Shown here: positions 25,946-37,800 of the stretch, one piece after another
How the letters are laid out: the number at the start of each line of letters is the position of its first letter
Position numbering within the stretch: position 1 is the stretch's first letter
Assembly (NCBI RefSeq): GCF_020382885.2
Contig: NC_058501.1
Coordinates: forward strand, 18,720,001 to 18,784,000
Source: Scatophagus argus
Lineage: Eukaryota; Chordata; Actinopteri; Scatophagidae
Length of the DNA stretch: 64,000 nucleotides
Direction: 5' to 3'
Made by a program: the position numbers and the translations under genes
Notes under the pieces: model-generated
Databases searched by the model: none
What the model was told of the DNA's origin: nothing
Seen by the model: only the letters and a program-made list of their open reading frames with translations

Positions 25946-27455
25946 GTAAGCAGCACACACACACATGCACACATAGAGACATAAAGCACATTTACATTCA
26001 GCACACAAGCATATTCATAAATGGACATCCAGACACACACACACATCCACAGAAACCTCTTGCAACAACTCTGTGGTTAGATTGACATATGAATGCCTAC
26101 ACACTTATGCATCTAAATCAAAGGTCCTCCCTTACAGGAAGCGACATATCAACAGACAGAAACAACAAAGAGGAAGACGAAGCCAATACACAGGCTGTGG
26201 CCAGGATGGTATCAGTGCGGCCAGGAATGGCAATGGAGAAATGTAGAGCTCCCTGTATAAAAGAGACATCATCACAACAGCGCAGCACAGGTCTGACTGT
26301 GACAATATCCGACCTAGCACTTAACCATTTCACTGCCTCAGGACAACATAAACAAAAAGCTTTACAGCCACAGGACACAGATCAGCAAAGTGACATCCGT
26401 TTGTACTTCCCCGGTACCTTTTCTGCTCAGGCAGAGTCACTGAAGCTTTGGATGGAATTTTAAAAGGTTTCTTACGAGTCTGTATTTTACATCAGTCAAG
26501 CAGATGGCACATAATAGGCTAGAGTTGCTCATACTCATGAGTGAGCCTGATCCAAATCCTTATTTTTGCAGTACATGCACTTGTCTTATAAGGGACTGAT
26601 CATGAAATGTACCATGTCTAAAAGGGAGCGTTGCAGGACTATCCCAGGCTGAGATGTTGCCCAGTGGGGAGAATAATGGCCAACAAAGGCACTGCAGGCA
26701 CCTGCACAAGGCTTTGTAATAGATTGTTAGATGTTACTGTGTCTGATAAGGTGAGGTCTCAAAGGTCCTTTCAGACTCTCACACTACTGCAGAATATAAA
26801 AACAGCTCACAACCACTGCTGGCTCTGGTGTGTGACACACGTCTGCTCCACTGCGGGCATTTGTTATGAGCTCTCATGTGGCTGTCAGAATATTCAATCG
26901 GAGCTCTCCACTTGCATGGCCGTATGTCTCCCGGGACTCCCGTCCCTCACACAGCAGCTATGATACAATAAATCCCAATCACGGTCCGCCCCGTGTGGTA
27001 TAATCAAAATGCTGTGACGCACGAGAGTCTATGGAGCAGGATTTCATAAAATATTTCTGCGTGGGCAAAAAGTGAAAGGCAGCCTGCGACTTTCACTTTT
27101 TCTTTCATCTTCGGGTTTTTTAGGGTCTTTCCAGCTTAACAGTTGCATAAAGTGGTCAAGACAATGACTCACACACAAGTAACAATTGGAATGCATTCTA
27201 ATCAGACAGCGGTAACAGTGGTTCGCAGGTGTAAACCCGGAATACCTGCACGTGTTTTGGCCCCGCGGTGAGCTCCTTCTTCCTTCTTTTCCCTGCCTGA
27301 CAAGTCTGAATAGACCCGGTGCGTTTTAAGCGCAGTTCAGCTTCTTAATAACAGGACTTGGGCAAACTTGCCCAGGAAAAGCACCATCACAGCGACACGG
27401 TTCAGCACTCTTCTCATTCACATCACACTCACTCACTCTCCCGTTCGAGCCTTAC

Positions 27456-27528
27456 CAGTGCGCACCAAGCAGGCGACTGTGATGATAGTGAGAGGGACGC
27501 AGTAGTTCCACACGATCCCGAAAGCCAT
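27456..27528 (-). CDS. Putative first coding exon: signal peptide of an unidentified secreted/membrane protein
   Basis: On the minus strand an ATG at 27528 in a good context (cagcgATGg) opens 24 codons plus one base. The peptide starts MAFGIVWNYC and has a hydrophobic core (VPLTIITVACLV) before ending at RT. The exon stops at a strong donor, cactg|gtaag (intron from 27455 down), in phase 1, typical where a signal-peptide exon joins an extracellular domain. The upstream 27540-28050 DNA is comparatively CpG-rich. No following exon was found in 1-27455, so the intron would exceed 27 kb. Class R2B receptor tyrosine phosphatases have this layout, and human PTPRU lies near TAF12 and RAB42, so ptpru is a candidate. 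That is inference; other secreted or membrane proteins remain possible. Confidence 0.5.
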
Positions 27529-27859
27529 CGCTGTCGCTGATATTCCCCCTTGATCTCTTCCTCGGTATTCCTCTTCCTCGGAGAAATCAGAGTGACATGA
27601 ACCCGCAGGTTCACTCTCCCGACAGCGCTTTCAGCTTCTCTGTGTCTTTCTATGTGTGTGTGAGCGCGCGTGTGAGTGTGTGTGTATATGAAAGAGTGTG
27701 TGAGGGCGCGCGGGGCGACTGTGAGGGAACGAGTGTGTGTTTTGTCAAGCGCTCAGTGCGTAACAGCAGGTCTCTACATAGTAATGCTCCCCCTCTCTCA
27801 CACACACACCCACTTTTCGTCCGTTTGAATGCCTGAAAATGATGGCTCGGCCGGTTTTT

Positions 27860-27915
27860 CTTGGTTAGTTTTCATTGTAAATATATTTAAAAAGCTTGCC
27901 AATAAGGGCGGTCCC
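27860..27915 (-). promoter_or_regulatory. Possible core promoter of the 27.5-kb gene
   Basis: Read on the minus strand there is ccgccc (GC-box-like), an attgg at 27899-27903, and an AT-rich tttaaatatattta block, 350-390 bp upstream of the ATG at 27528. The spacing is compatible with a TATA-containing promoter. Weak evidence. Confidence 0.2.
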
Positions 27916-28099
27916 GTGTGCGTTTCTGACCAATTGCAGAGAAAAGGAGCAGGTGGAGGGGGTGTGCGGATGAGACGGAGGGGTTGGGCTTTTAAAAAGA
28001 AGCAGGCTATAGCCTACGGGAGGAGAGCAGGGGAGGGAAGACGGGCTGCACCTTCCAATTAATTGAAATCAATTCGTTCTAAATGTGATTGATAACCAA

Positions 28100-31000
28100 C
28101 ATTAATTTTCCGACGCAGTTAACCAATTTATTTCAAATTCAGTTCCACGGGCTGAAAAGGATGTTCGGCAAAATGTTGGAGATGAAGAAAATGAAACAGA
28201 TGTTTATTGTTTGAAGAGACAATAATGCTGAAATTATTTATTGTACTCTTAAATCAATTGGAATAAGATTACGCAGATGGATCAGCGTAGGCCGCCAGGT
28301 GAGCTCACCATTCCCCACATTTTAAGGCTGACTTGATGGCAACCAGAATTATCTTCTGTAATTTGTTAATGATTATTTGCCTATCTGGCGAATAAAACTG
28401 GAAGAAAGGTTATGTGTTGACTCACTGCCAAATCAGAAAATGTCCTGCAGCCATTCGGTGTTTCGAGCTCAGGGGACGGTGTTGTGTCTCCAAAATGTGC
28501 AAAGGACTCATCAAAGAGCGCAGAGCAGACAGCAGTGTGTTCGGTTAAATTGCCGTTCACAATGACTGTAATGGCCCGGAACAAAAACTTGTGCTCCGGT
28601 CGAGCCAGTGTTTTCTGCTCATCTGTAGTCAGGGCCTATTAGGTCCTGCTAAAGGGGCTCTTTAACTTTACCCTCATGCTGTGGCCACAGTTTGCCCATA
28701 ATTGTGTTTTCCAGTCAGAGCGCGCTGCTCCATTATGAAAATTGTTTCTCTTTCCACTTCCCTTTTTTCCCTCCTAATCTGGTGTTATAACATGGGTTTG
28801 TAGTCTCCAGGGCTTGAAGGCATGCACATTTTTGAAACTGTGTCGTTGGCGCTCCCCTCAGGTTACATTAGGGATAGCACGTCATGGGTTTCAGATCTGC
28901 TATGGCACATATGTCAAACCGGTCCACAGGAGGGCCGGTGTGGCTGCAGGTTTTTGTGCCAACTAACCAAGAGCACACCGTTTGACCAATCAACTGTCTG
29001 AAGACGTTGATCAGTTGATTAAATGAGTCAAGTCTGGTGTGCTGCTACTTGGTTGGAAAGAAAACCTGCAGCCACACCGGCCCTCCTGTGGACCGGTTTG
29101 ACATGCCTGTGCTATGGCCTCTTCTCTCATCTGTTCCAGATCCCCCAGACACTTTGGTCAGTGTGGCTCAAACAGTCAGAAAAGTTCCAACAAGCAGTAA
29201 AACATCAAACCAGTCGATTAGCATTAATATTAATATTTCCACCCTCGACTTACATAAAGTTCCTTTGAACTCGGCCCTCATATCAGACCTCGACTTCGTG
29301 TGCAATGTTGGAAGTCTCAGCTTCAGGCTGTCTCCGCTTAGTGATTTTCTGTCATGAAAGAAGTTTTAACCTTGTTGTCTTGGCGGAGATAATATCTGCC
29401 CCACTCATTCCTCAGTTCCCATCCCATCCCATTTTCCCCCGTCAGCTTCCCTGTGAGCGTTTGTTCCCCGGTTGGCAGGGAGTCGGCGATGGCAGCAGCT
29501 CCTCCACACCAGATGGGGCATTGTCAGGAAGTAATGAGGGGAAAACACCTGCTTCTCCAGCGAGCTCCACTCCTTCATTTTCAGCCATTTGACACAACAT
29601 ATGCAGGAAGCACATACAAAACCAAATGACCGTGACGAAAACAGTAGTGAGCGATGGCAAACAGCTACGAATGCCTGGCACTTTGATGCATTAGGCAATG
29701 AGGTGTCATGTTTGGTATAACTCACCTTTACATGAAGCCTGGTGTACTGAGGGCTGCCAGGGCGGTTTCCTAACAGACTAGCTGTTGACACAAGTGAGGA
29801 GTCTGCCAGACTTAAATGTCACAGATTTACACCCTTGTGCTGTTAAGACTCTCCAGACAAAACATTCTGACTGCTCTGTATTCTCTGCACAGCTCCTGCA
29901 TCGCCCTAAGCTGTTGTCCGCTGGTTTATCCATGAGGCTCCATCAAGGTCAAAATGTCACTGTAAACTACACTTCTCTCCCTCTCAACCAGAGCCTTGTT
30001 CCTCGGGGACAGCTGCACTGTCTAAAATTCCTGATACATAATCTTGTCTTTTGTGAAGCCCCAGGACCAAAGTCCACAAGGGAGAGCACACAGCTTTTCA
30101 CTCGTGACTGACTCAAAGGCTAACTAGCATTTCACATGCAGGAGTGCATTTTAAATGTACAAAACTGCAACCCCCTCCCACCCCACAGAGCATGATCCAA
30201 GTTTTAAAAAAAATTGACTATTTTGGTTACAGTCTCAGTATCTGCTGTCTCTTTATTCCTGCGCTTAACCTAAGACATAAAATAAGCAGAAATTTGTGGA
30301 GTTAGAAAAGAAAAACAAGGAGTCTGTAAAACGCTCAACAAAGGATGGCTGCAGCAAAGACGAGCTGCACAGGGGGCTTGAATAATCAGTTTAATAACAT
30401 TATCCTGGGTGTGCTCTGTGGCGCATGCACCCGTTAATGGAGTGTCATTGTTAAACTGCCGCTTCGCCCATTATTAACAACGACCTACGGTCAACCACAC
30501 ACCGATAATAAAACCGCATAAAACCCAGCATAACTTCAACAGACAAGTGTAATGAAATTCTCTGCATTATAAGCACGGACATGGTAATAAGGATTGGTGC
30601 TGTGACACGGCGTTAAGGGTTACGAGGCAACAGAGAGGAAAATTAAAAAGATCAAGTTGTAGTCTTCGATGGTTATTTTTGGTGAATCAAAATTAGAATA
30701 AATCCAGTCCACGCTGAAGTAGAAATGGCAGTGTCTAACTCCGCCAACTATTCAAGGTTACCTGACTTAAGTATTATCCTCACTGTGCGTGAGTGTGAGG
30801 CTTTACTTCGTGTATGTGTTTGGCAGCTGAGCTCACCCAGTATGGGTTTTGTGTTTACAGCCAGATGGGAAAAAAACACAAACACGCACACTACTTTGAG
30901 TAAAGGTCATTGCTTCAGAGTAAGGTCTGAAACAAACTGAGGGGAAAGATTGGTTAACAAGCTGATGCAAGCCTGAGATGGCACCGGATCAAGAGGATGA

Positions 31001-31790
31001 TGCGTGGCCGAGCGTGCACGCATGTCTGGCTTTCACCAGGTTGTCAGTACCCTCCATCCAGTCTCTTTTGTATCTTTAAAACAGAACAAATTCAATGGCA
31101 TACATAAAGACGGTAACAAACATTTTCTGAAAGCCATTTAATATCAAAGAAATCCAGAGTGCAGTAAATTCAATAGTAGAGTGCAATGTGCTTGAGAATT
31201 GTCACAGTAAAAGAAAAAAATAAAAAATTATAATGACCTTCTCACGAATGCTTTGAGCTGGTTCTGCTTTTGAAAGAAGGTCGAAAGGGAAACAAACCAG
31301 CAAAATAAAACCTTGTCCTATTACCCAAACGGCCCATTCATAATACACAACTGAGCAGAAAGGAAAAGAATCACGTCGTCTTAACAACTCTTGCAGTACA
31401 CTTGTCATCCTACATTATTTTGCTAAGAATGTAGCTCACCGATTTCCACACGGCAGAATAAATTAAGACTAACTGCCCACCGTATTGTCGAGGATGCATA
31501 ATGCAGCATACACCCACAAGCAAAGCAGCTTTTGTATCTCCAAAGCAATCATTTGCCCTTCACTTTTTTTTGTTTTTACACCCAGCTACTGATTTTGATT
31601 TTGCTCTCCCTACAGTCTCCGCATATCCGTCTTTGCCTCCTTCTCTTTCTCCCTGTCTCCTCCCCACTCATAACCCGATACCATGTCCTCCCACTTTAAG
31701 CATCGCTCATTTTCTGGCCGCCCACTCCATCTTCCTCGTCCCTCGTGCCATCTTCTTCCTCCCTCCTCACCCTTCCATCTGCCTGTGCAC
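28100..31790. other. Intergenic region
   Basis: No coding exon recognised between the putative signal-peptide exon and the last exon of the Ig-domain gene. It contains the fold-back MITE at 28906-29109 and otherwise unassigned single-copy-like sequence. The 3' UTR of the Ig-domain gene must occupy its right edge. A minus-strand ATTAAA (tttaat at 31137-31142) is a possible poly(A) signal. Confidence 0.5.
28906..29109. mobile_element. Fold-back hAT-type MITE with 8-bp target duplication
   Basis: Left arm catatgtcaaaccggtccac ... ggctgcaggttt is matched in inverse at the right end (aaacctgcagcc ... gtggaccggtttgacatg). The inverted arms extend at least 45 bp and, more loosely, towards the centre (aactaacca / tggttgg). 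The element is flanked by tgctatgg at 28898-28905 and 29110-29117. An 8-bp duplication and CA(GG)-type ends are hallmarks of the hAT superfamily. At about 204 bp it has no transposase and is non-autonomous. Confidence 0.85.
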
Positions 31791-31878
31791 TCACACCAGA
31801 GGCTGTTTGTCTCCGCAGGTGGAGGGTAGGGACTCCACACTGGTTTTGTAGATGGGTTTTTTCTGAGACCGGTCATCA
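31791..31878 (-). CDS. Hidden terminal coding exon of the Ig-domain gene
   Basis: On the minus strand a CT-repeat polypyrimidine tract ends in ctctctctag at 31879-31880 and is followed by 88 nt. Read in the phase left by the donor at 32764 (ccccat|gtaagg), these give a hybrid Ile codon, then DDRSQKKPIYKTSVESLPST..., and a TGA at 31791-31793. Phase fit, a strong donor and a strong acceptor support it. If the donor is not used, the upstream exon reads on for two more codons to TAA at 32761-32763, giving a 270-residue form ending KTSKGPM. Confidence 0.7.
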
Positions 31879-34800
31879 CTAGAGAGAGAGAGAGAAAGAC
31901 AGAGGAGCATGATTATCATTATATCGACCTCCCAGTAGGAACTAGAAAAGTATAAGTGACGAAATTATCGACTAGAGCCGAGCAATGGAACCACACCTGG
32001 CTGTTGATGTAAAAGTCCATTTTCCTCTTTTTTGCTCTCTGTTTTTTTATGCACATGCCCTTATATACACATACCCAGTCGTACTTAGAAAGTTTAAACT
32101 TTCCTTAATGGCACCGCAAAGAAACAGTAATCAGCCTCTGAGGAAAAAAGCTAATGGGTGAAGGGGGTCATGGTGCACATTAACATACCATCAGCAGCAG
32201 ATTTAAAGGGACTTCCATTAATGCTCCTATGATTGCTGTGACCTTTTTTATACTTAATATCACAGAATTCAACCTGGTGCCATTAGCCAAGGTGGGAGCA
32301 TTAAAGAGTTCAACTGTGGAGTCAAGGAGGTCAGACCTGCTGAGGCAGACTTTTATATTTATACTTTTATATGGACAAAACCTTTTAAAATACGTAAAAG
32401 CACACAGGCATGTGTGGAAAGGTTTTCTGCAAGAACACTCTGCATACACACACAAGGTGAAGTATACACCAAGATGCACACCGACACACGCACCAAAATA
32501 CACATGCTTTACGTGAAATGGCCTCGGTTCTATCACATGAGACAGAATGAAATATTGCAGCCATAACCATATCCGTAATCTGAACTCAAACTGCAGGAGG
32601 AGATACTGCAGACTGAGTTAAGGTAAATATAATAAAAAGATGTGTGAGTAAAGAACTGTAAGGCACACACTTCTATGCATTACATTCACTTGACTTAAAC
32701 GGAAGTTCACAAAGTGATTACTTATTGTTAAAGAGGAGCAGACAAACACTCAAGTGTTCCTTACATGGGGCCCTTGCTGGTCTTGATCTGCTTGGCCCTG
32801 CGGCACAGGAACACGGTTACGGAGAGGATGAAGACCAGGAGAGACACAGCTGCCGCCACCGTCATCAACGTGAGACGGCCATTAGTGGACTCATACCACG
32901 GGGCATCCTCTGTGGGACAGATCAGTCAGACATGAAGGGAAACATGCATCACACAGACTTTGAAACTGGCAAAACTCTGAGCTTCTCACCTCCAAAGCTT
33001 CTAAAGGCAACCTCTTGTTTGTTTGAGGAAGAGAAGAGCGTCTGTCTGTTTCTAGTTCAGACAGTAATACACCCGCTGAAATGGATCTTCAAGAAGCCTG
33101 CCTTTTATAATTTTAAAAACGGGCTGATTATCCTGTTCATCCACACACACTCCCAAATTATACATAATATTTGTGAGTTTTGTGGGCCGCGGGTTCTTTC
33201 TTTAGAGCAGTGGACAAAGCAAAGATTGACAAATTACGATTCTGATGATTTAAGGCAGCAACAAACAAATTCGTTCAGATATCCAATAGTTCTGTTCTTG
33301 GCAGCTGCAGTCACACGGGTTTGGACCAGGAATGTTTGCTACAAGGTTTGTACTGGTATTCTAGCACAACTTCAAAGCAACAGCAGTGACATGTAACATT
33401 TGCTCACTATGCCTTCAAGAATGAGCAATCACTATTCCAGCATCTAGGAATTATTAACGTTTTAATTAGTATATGTACTTCCGAGAAAATACTGGAGACG
33501 CTGTGACGTGCGGTGACCAATGAATCAATTGCAGCAGTAATAAGATAACCCTACCATAATAAATAACATGCATTGGCTTAATTGCATTTTTAGAGGTTGC
33601 ATAATTTCAACGATTGAAATCAAAAGGCTTATGAATCGCACTGGGTGAGAGGACAGTGTTTAAAGGCTGCGGTGCGTGAACACAGTGCAGTCATCTCACA
33701 GGTCACTGATAAAGATGATGAAGACAGATGAAGTGCTGTAAATTGGATTAGTTGTAATGTAGTAATGAAATTAGTTCTCCACTCGAATAAGAGCTTCACT
33801 TTTTCGTGAGATATGAGACAGTTTGTCAGTCATACGGATTCAGACAAAGAAAACTACAGATAACTACAAATGCTCACAATGTTCAATTTCTGATGGCACA
33901 CCAGTACTTCTGACTTCTCTTTAAGTCAGTCTTTTCACTCTGTGCGCTAGAGGGCACTTATGTTTGACTTGATATTTCTGTCAAAAGAGAATAAGAATCA
34001 AAGGTCAGGTAAAATCATTGCCTCTTTTATATTAAATTATTTACCCCTTCTCTTTTGAAGCTGGTGCAGCTCTGCCATTGCCATTTATTTATTAAAATGT
34101 ATGATGTCCTCTGGTATCATCTTACCCATTTCCATTTGACACTGATTTCAGGTGAAACTTCTTTTTATGTGAGGTGTTTTTGTAAATGCCATCGCCTCTT
34201 CATCAGAGCATCACACACTCTTGTTTTTATCGATGTATGTGTACATAGACCAGATAAGATAAACCTCTGTACCGCACAGCTTCCTCAGAAATTCAAGGCA
34301 TTAAAAGTTTCACACTGTGTGAATAAAGAACACTGCTGTGTTATGTTCATAATGACGAAATTGCACCCACACTCTGACCTTTCTGGTCACTTTTGATTGG
34401 CTGACTGAAGAGGAAATAGAACATTGTTCTTGCTTAGGGGATGTTAACAGTCGAAATCCCCAGCAGTTAGTAAAAAAGGCCAAACCAGTTTTTAGAAAAA
34501 AGGATATGGGTAATGAAAGCTCTACACGCAGACAGTATAAAGGACAGCAAGATCCATCCAAGTGGATCTAAAGTCTGTTCTTACCAGGCAGCACGGTGAT
34601 GCTGATGGTCCGTGTCTTGCTGAGTGACTCGACTGAGGGATGCTCGGCCATGCAAGTGTACTGTCCCTCATCCATCGCGCTCACCTTCCTCAGTGTCAGC
34701 CGAGAGGAAGGCAGGATCCAGTCGTTACCCTGAGGGAGAAAGACGGAGAGAGCTTAGGAGAGCCGCTGCAAAACAAAACAGCACAGAAAGCAGAGAAGAT

Positions 34801-37800
34801 ATTTTATTGACTGTATCGATCGCAACCTTAAGAGAATCGACGAAGGCCTATAAACTCAGAGCATGTGAGAGATGGAGGAAAGATAATGTTAGTCAGCATA
34901 AGAGAAAGAAACACAAAGACTGTCAAAAGAGAAGTGTGAACAACAGAGCAAGAGAACAAAAACAAGAAGGGGCAGAAAGGGTTATTCTGACTGAGTTGTG
35001 TACAAGTGAAATAGAACAAGATCTGCAGAAACAGGGAGACTGGCAGTGGCGGTGGGACACAGACAGAAAGACAGAAATATCTGCTGCTGTTTGGTCCTCA
35101 GAGTGCAGTCCCGAAAGTACCAAATGAGATGTATTTACCTGTGCAGTAATCCCAATGAATGAACACACATCGACTCAAGTCAATAGCCCAGATAAGACCA
35201 TCATCCGCAAAGAATGATGCTGCAGCAACACACTGTTAACACAACACATAATGAGATGGCAAGGGAGCAGGATGAATTGTTGACACAAAAATAGCAGCAC
35301 TATTATGAGATAGTGCCCGACAAGGAAGGAAACAAATAACAGGCCAAACACGAGAACTGGAAAACAAACGAACGTGAAGGAGGGGGTAAAGAAAAAAAGA
35401 CATTACACCATGCAAATGATTTGGCTCCTGGGAGCTCCAGCCCCTGCCAAGAAAGTCCATTTCAATTTGAATGGATCTGAATTAAGAGGATTTCCCATAA
35501 AGGCCAGGTCTGGCCAAAGCAGCATTTTGTATGCAAATCCACTGGCTCCCAAAGCAGTGGCCTGTTTCTGCCTCTGTCCTGCTGTCATTACCGGGGGCCA
35601 ATGTGCCCACGGCAGCTGTCCGTCAAAGTGGCCAATTCTGACTCCGCTCTCTGCCCCCATATCTTGTCATGGTGGGCGTACATACACAGAAACACAAAAT
35701 CACTCCCACGAGCTTTTTATCTCAGGTGAATCATGAGCGCTGGTTTGCTGAACGATTCCAACTCCATACAGTGACAGACTTGCCAGTCACTCTGGCAATA
35801 TTTACTATTTTTCACCAGCAACACAGCGCGACACAAATAATGACAAAACCCTAAAGCGCTGCATAGGCTGATGCGGAGGACAAACAGTATTAGTTGTATA
35901 AAATGTCCACTGAATTGGATTTGGACTTGTAAGCCCATTTAAAACCCGGATTAGCAGTGACCCTTTAACAAGCATATTAACCCCGAGCTGAATTATCAAG
36001 AAGAATAACAAAAAAGGGAAACTTTGCAATTATGTCTGCCTGTCCCCAAGATATCTTCACAGTTACAGAGCTTCATTCCACCTGCTATGTGCTGGTGGTG
36101 GTAGCGGTGATTTTGATAACACCTTGAAAGTGTAATACCATTTCCTCACCACAAGAGCAGAGTATCTCCCGATTCATCAACCTCGTCGTGTTTTACATGC
36201 CGATTGTCACAAAGGTATTTTACATTGAGATGTCTTAATATCCCTTGGGCGAGTGTTCCTTTGCTCATCCAAGAGTCCAGCTGAATAATTCAATACTGGT
36301 TAACCAAACACTAAAAAAAAATCATTAGAAATCTATCCACATAATTGTTTTCAGGTTGACTGGCTCTTGTCTAGACCTCATTAAACTATTAATCCGCTGT
36401 AAGTGGGCAAGCTGCAATCCCCAGCGAGTGGTGGGGCCTAAGCCAACCGGTCACTTAAATACAGAGCACTTCTTCAGAGGAAGGGATGAAAAGGCGACAG
36501 GCGAGGGGAAACAAGTGGCTCCAGAAATTCTGGGACAGAAACAGAGGCGCGTTAGAAGAGGAGGGAAAATTAAGAGAATGCTTGAGCAAAGCCAAGAGAG
36601 AAGGAGGGACCTCGAGAGTCTGGAACAAGACAGGGGAAAAAAATAAAGAGGTCACATCGAAATTAGAGCGAGGCAGTAGGAGAGAGAATAACAAGCTTCC
36701 GAAAGCATAATGAAGATACTGCCGCTGCGCCCATCCCTGACGCTTTCTCACTTTCTTATTCCATGAGTAGTTTGGCTGCTCTGATGAGCTGGCAGAGCAC
36801 GTCAGCACCACATCTTCTCCAGCTCGCACCTTCAGCTCCTCTGGCACACCCAGGTAGCTGGTGAAGCCTTCCCTGGACAGTAACAGCTGCCCCATATCTT
36901 AAAAAATAAATAAAATAAAAAAAGCAGTGGGAATAAGGAAGCGTGACTGAGCATTAATGAAGCGAGAAATTTAATGTGCACTGAAGCTTCATCTCCAAGA
37001 GTTTGGGACATGACTGAACATATGTTTGCAGGGGTAAAGCAGCTGGTAAACACTCAGGTCTTTTAAGCACACTTGAGTGTATAGGCTCAAATATGAATGC
37101 TTCCCCTGTGGTACAAACTGTACCGAGCAATCAATAATAATGATAATAGGCTTCATCTTATCGAAGTCTTTTGAGAAGCAGCATTGTGAATAACGGCTCG
37201 TTTTCTCTTCCATCTCAATAGATGGCCCACGTCCATCCAGCTGCTGGCTTTTCTCCCTCGCTGCTTCCTTCAGCCCTTCAGTCCATTCTAATCTTTGCCT
37301 CTTATTGATCACCCCCCATGAGGCTGAGGAGCCTATCAAACAGCATCACGGTCGATTTGATGGCCACTGAGAAGATAGAGGACACTGATAATCCGACTAG
37401 CTACGCCACGGATGTCGCTTCAAAAATATATGAAATGACTGTAGTCAACCTATCAAGGGTATCGTATTGTTTGCACTCGATCTGTATTTTTTTGTAGTTG
37501 TTTTGTTGCACACAGTCTGCAGCTGCACTACATGGATACGTCTGGTGTTATTAACTATTCATGTGTTTTTCTATCCCTCACTGTGAAGAAAGCTGTGTCC
37601 ACACTGTCTGAAAAATTGTCTTTACCTCCTGCTGGTTGGAAATATGAAGGAATTCATAGTCTTCACACCTAGACTATTACCCACGTGCATTCGGGTGGTT
37701 TTTTTTTTTTTTTTTGACTTCCTTCTATGTTAGTCGTGCTATTATTCTCAACTACGCTTCGCATTTCCTTAGTAGAAAGTGAAACTCAGAAGCTGTGTGT

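Larger units (their letters stand above)
1..27455. other. 27-kb non-coding stretch, presumed long first intron
   Basis: I see no exon here that I can defend. Long open frames in this stretch run through (GT)n/(CA)n, purine-rich or pyrimidine-rich low-complexity DNA and lack splice context or family resemblance. If the minus-strand signal-peptide exon at 27456-27528 is real, its 3' continuation must lie at lower coordinates, so this stretch would be its first intron and would continue beyond the window. Identifiable contents (SINEs, MITE fragments, microsatellites, motif clusters) are listed separately. Stretches such as 450-2100, 4600-5280, 11100-12300, 18700-19900 and 23600-24300 hold nothing else I can name. 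Confidence 0.5.

Noticed and set aside
32725..33396. 223-codon plus-strand open frame
   Set aside because: Antisense to the membrane exon of the Ig-domain gene and then intron; no plus-strand splice or family evidence.
36455..36895. 146-codon minus-strand frame taken as a single exon
   Set aside because: The true exon ends at the donor at 36752/36751 (aagaaa|gtgaga); the rest is intronic read-through.
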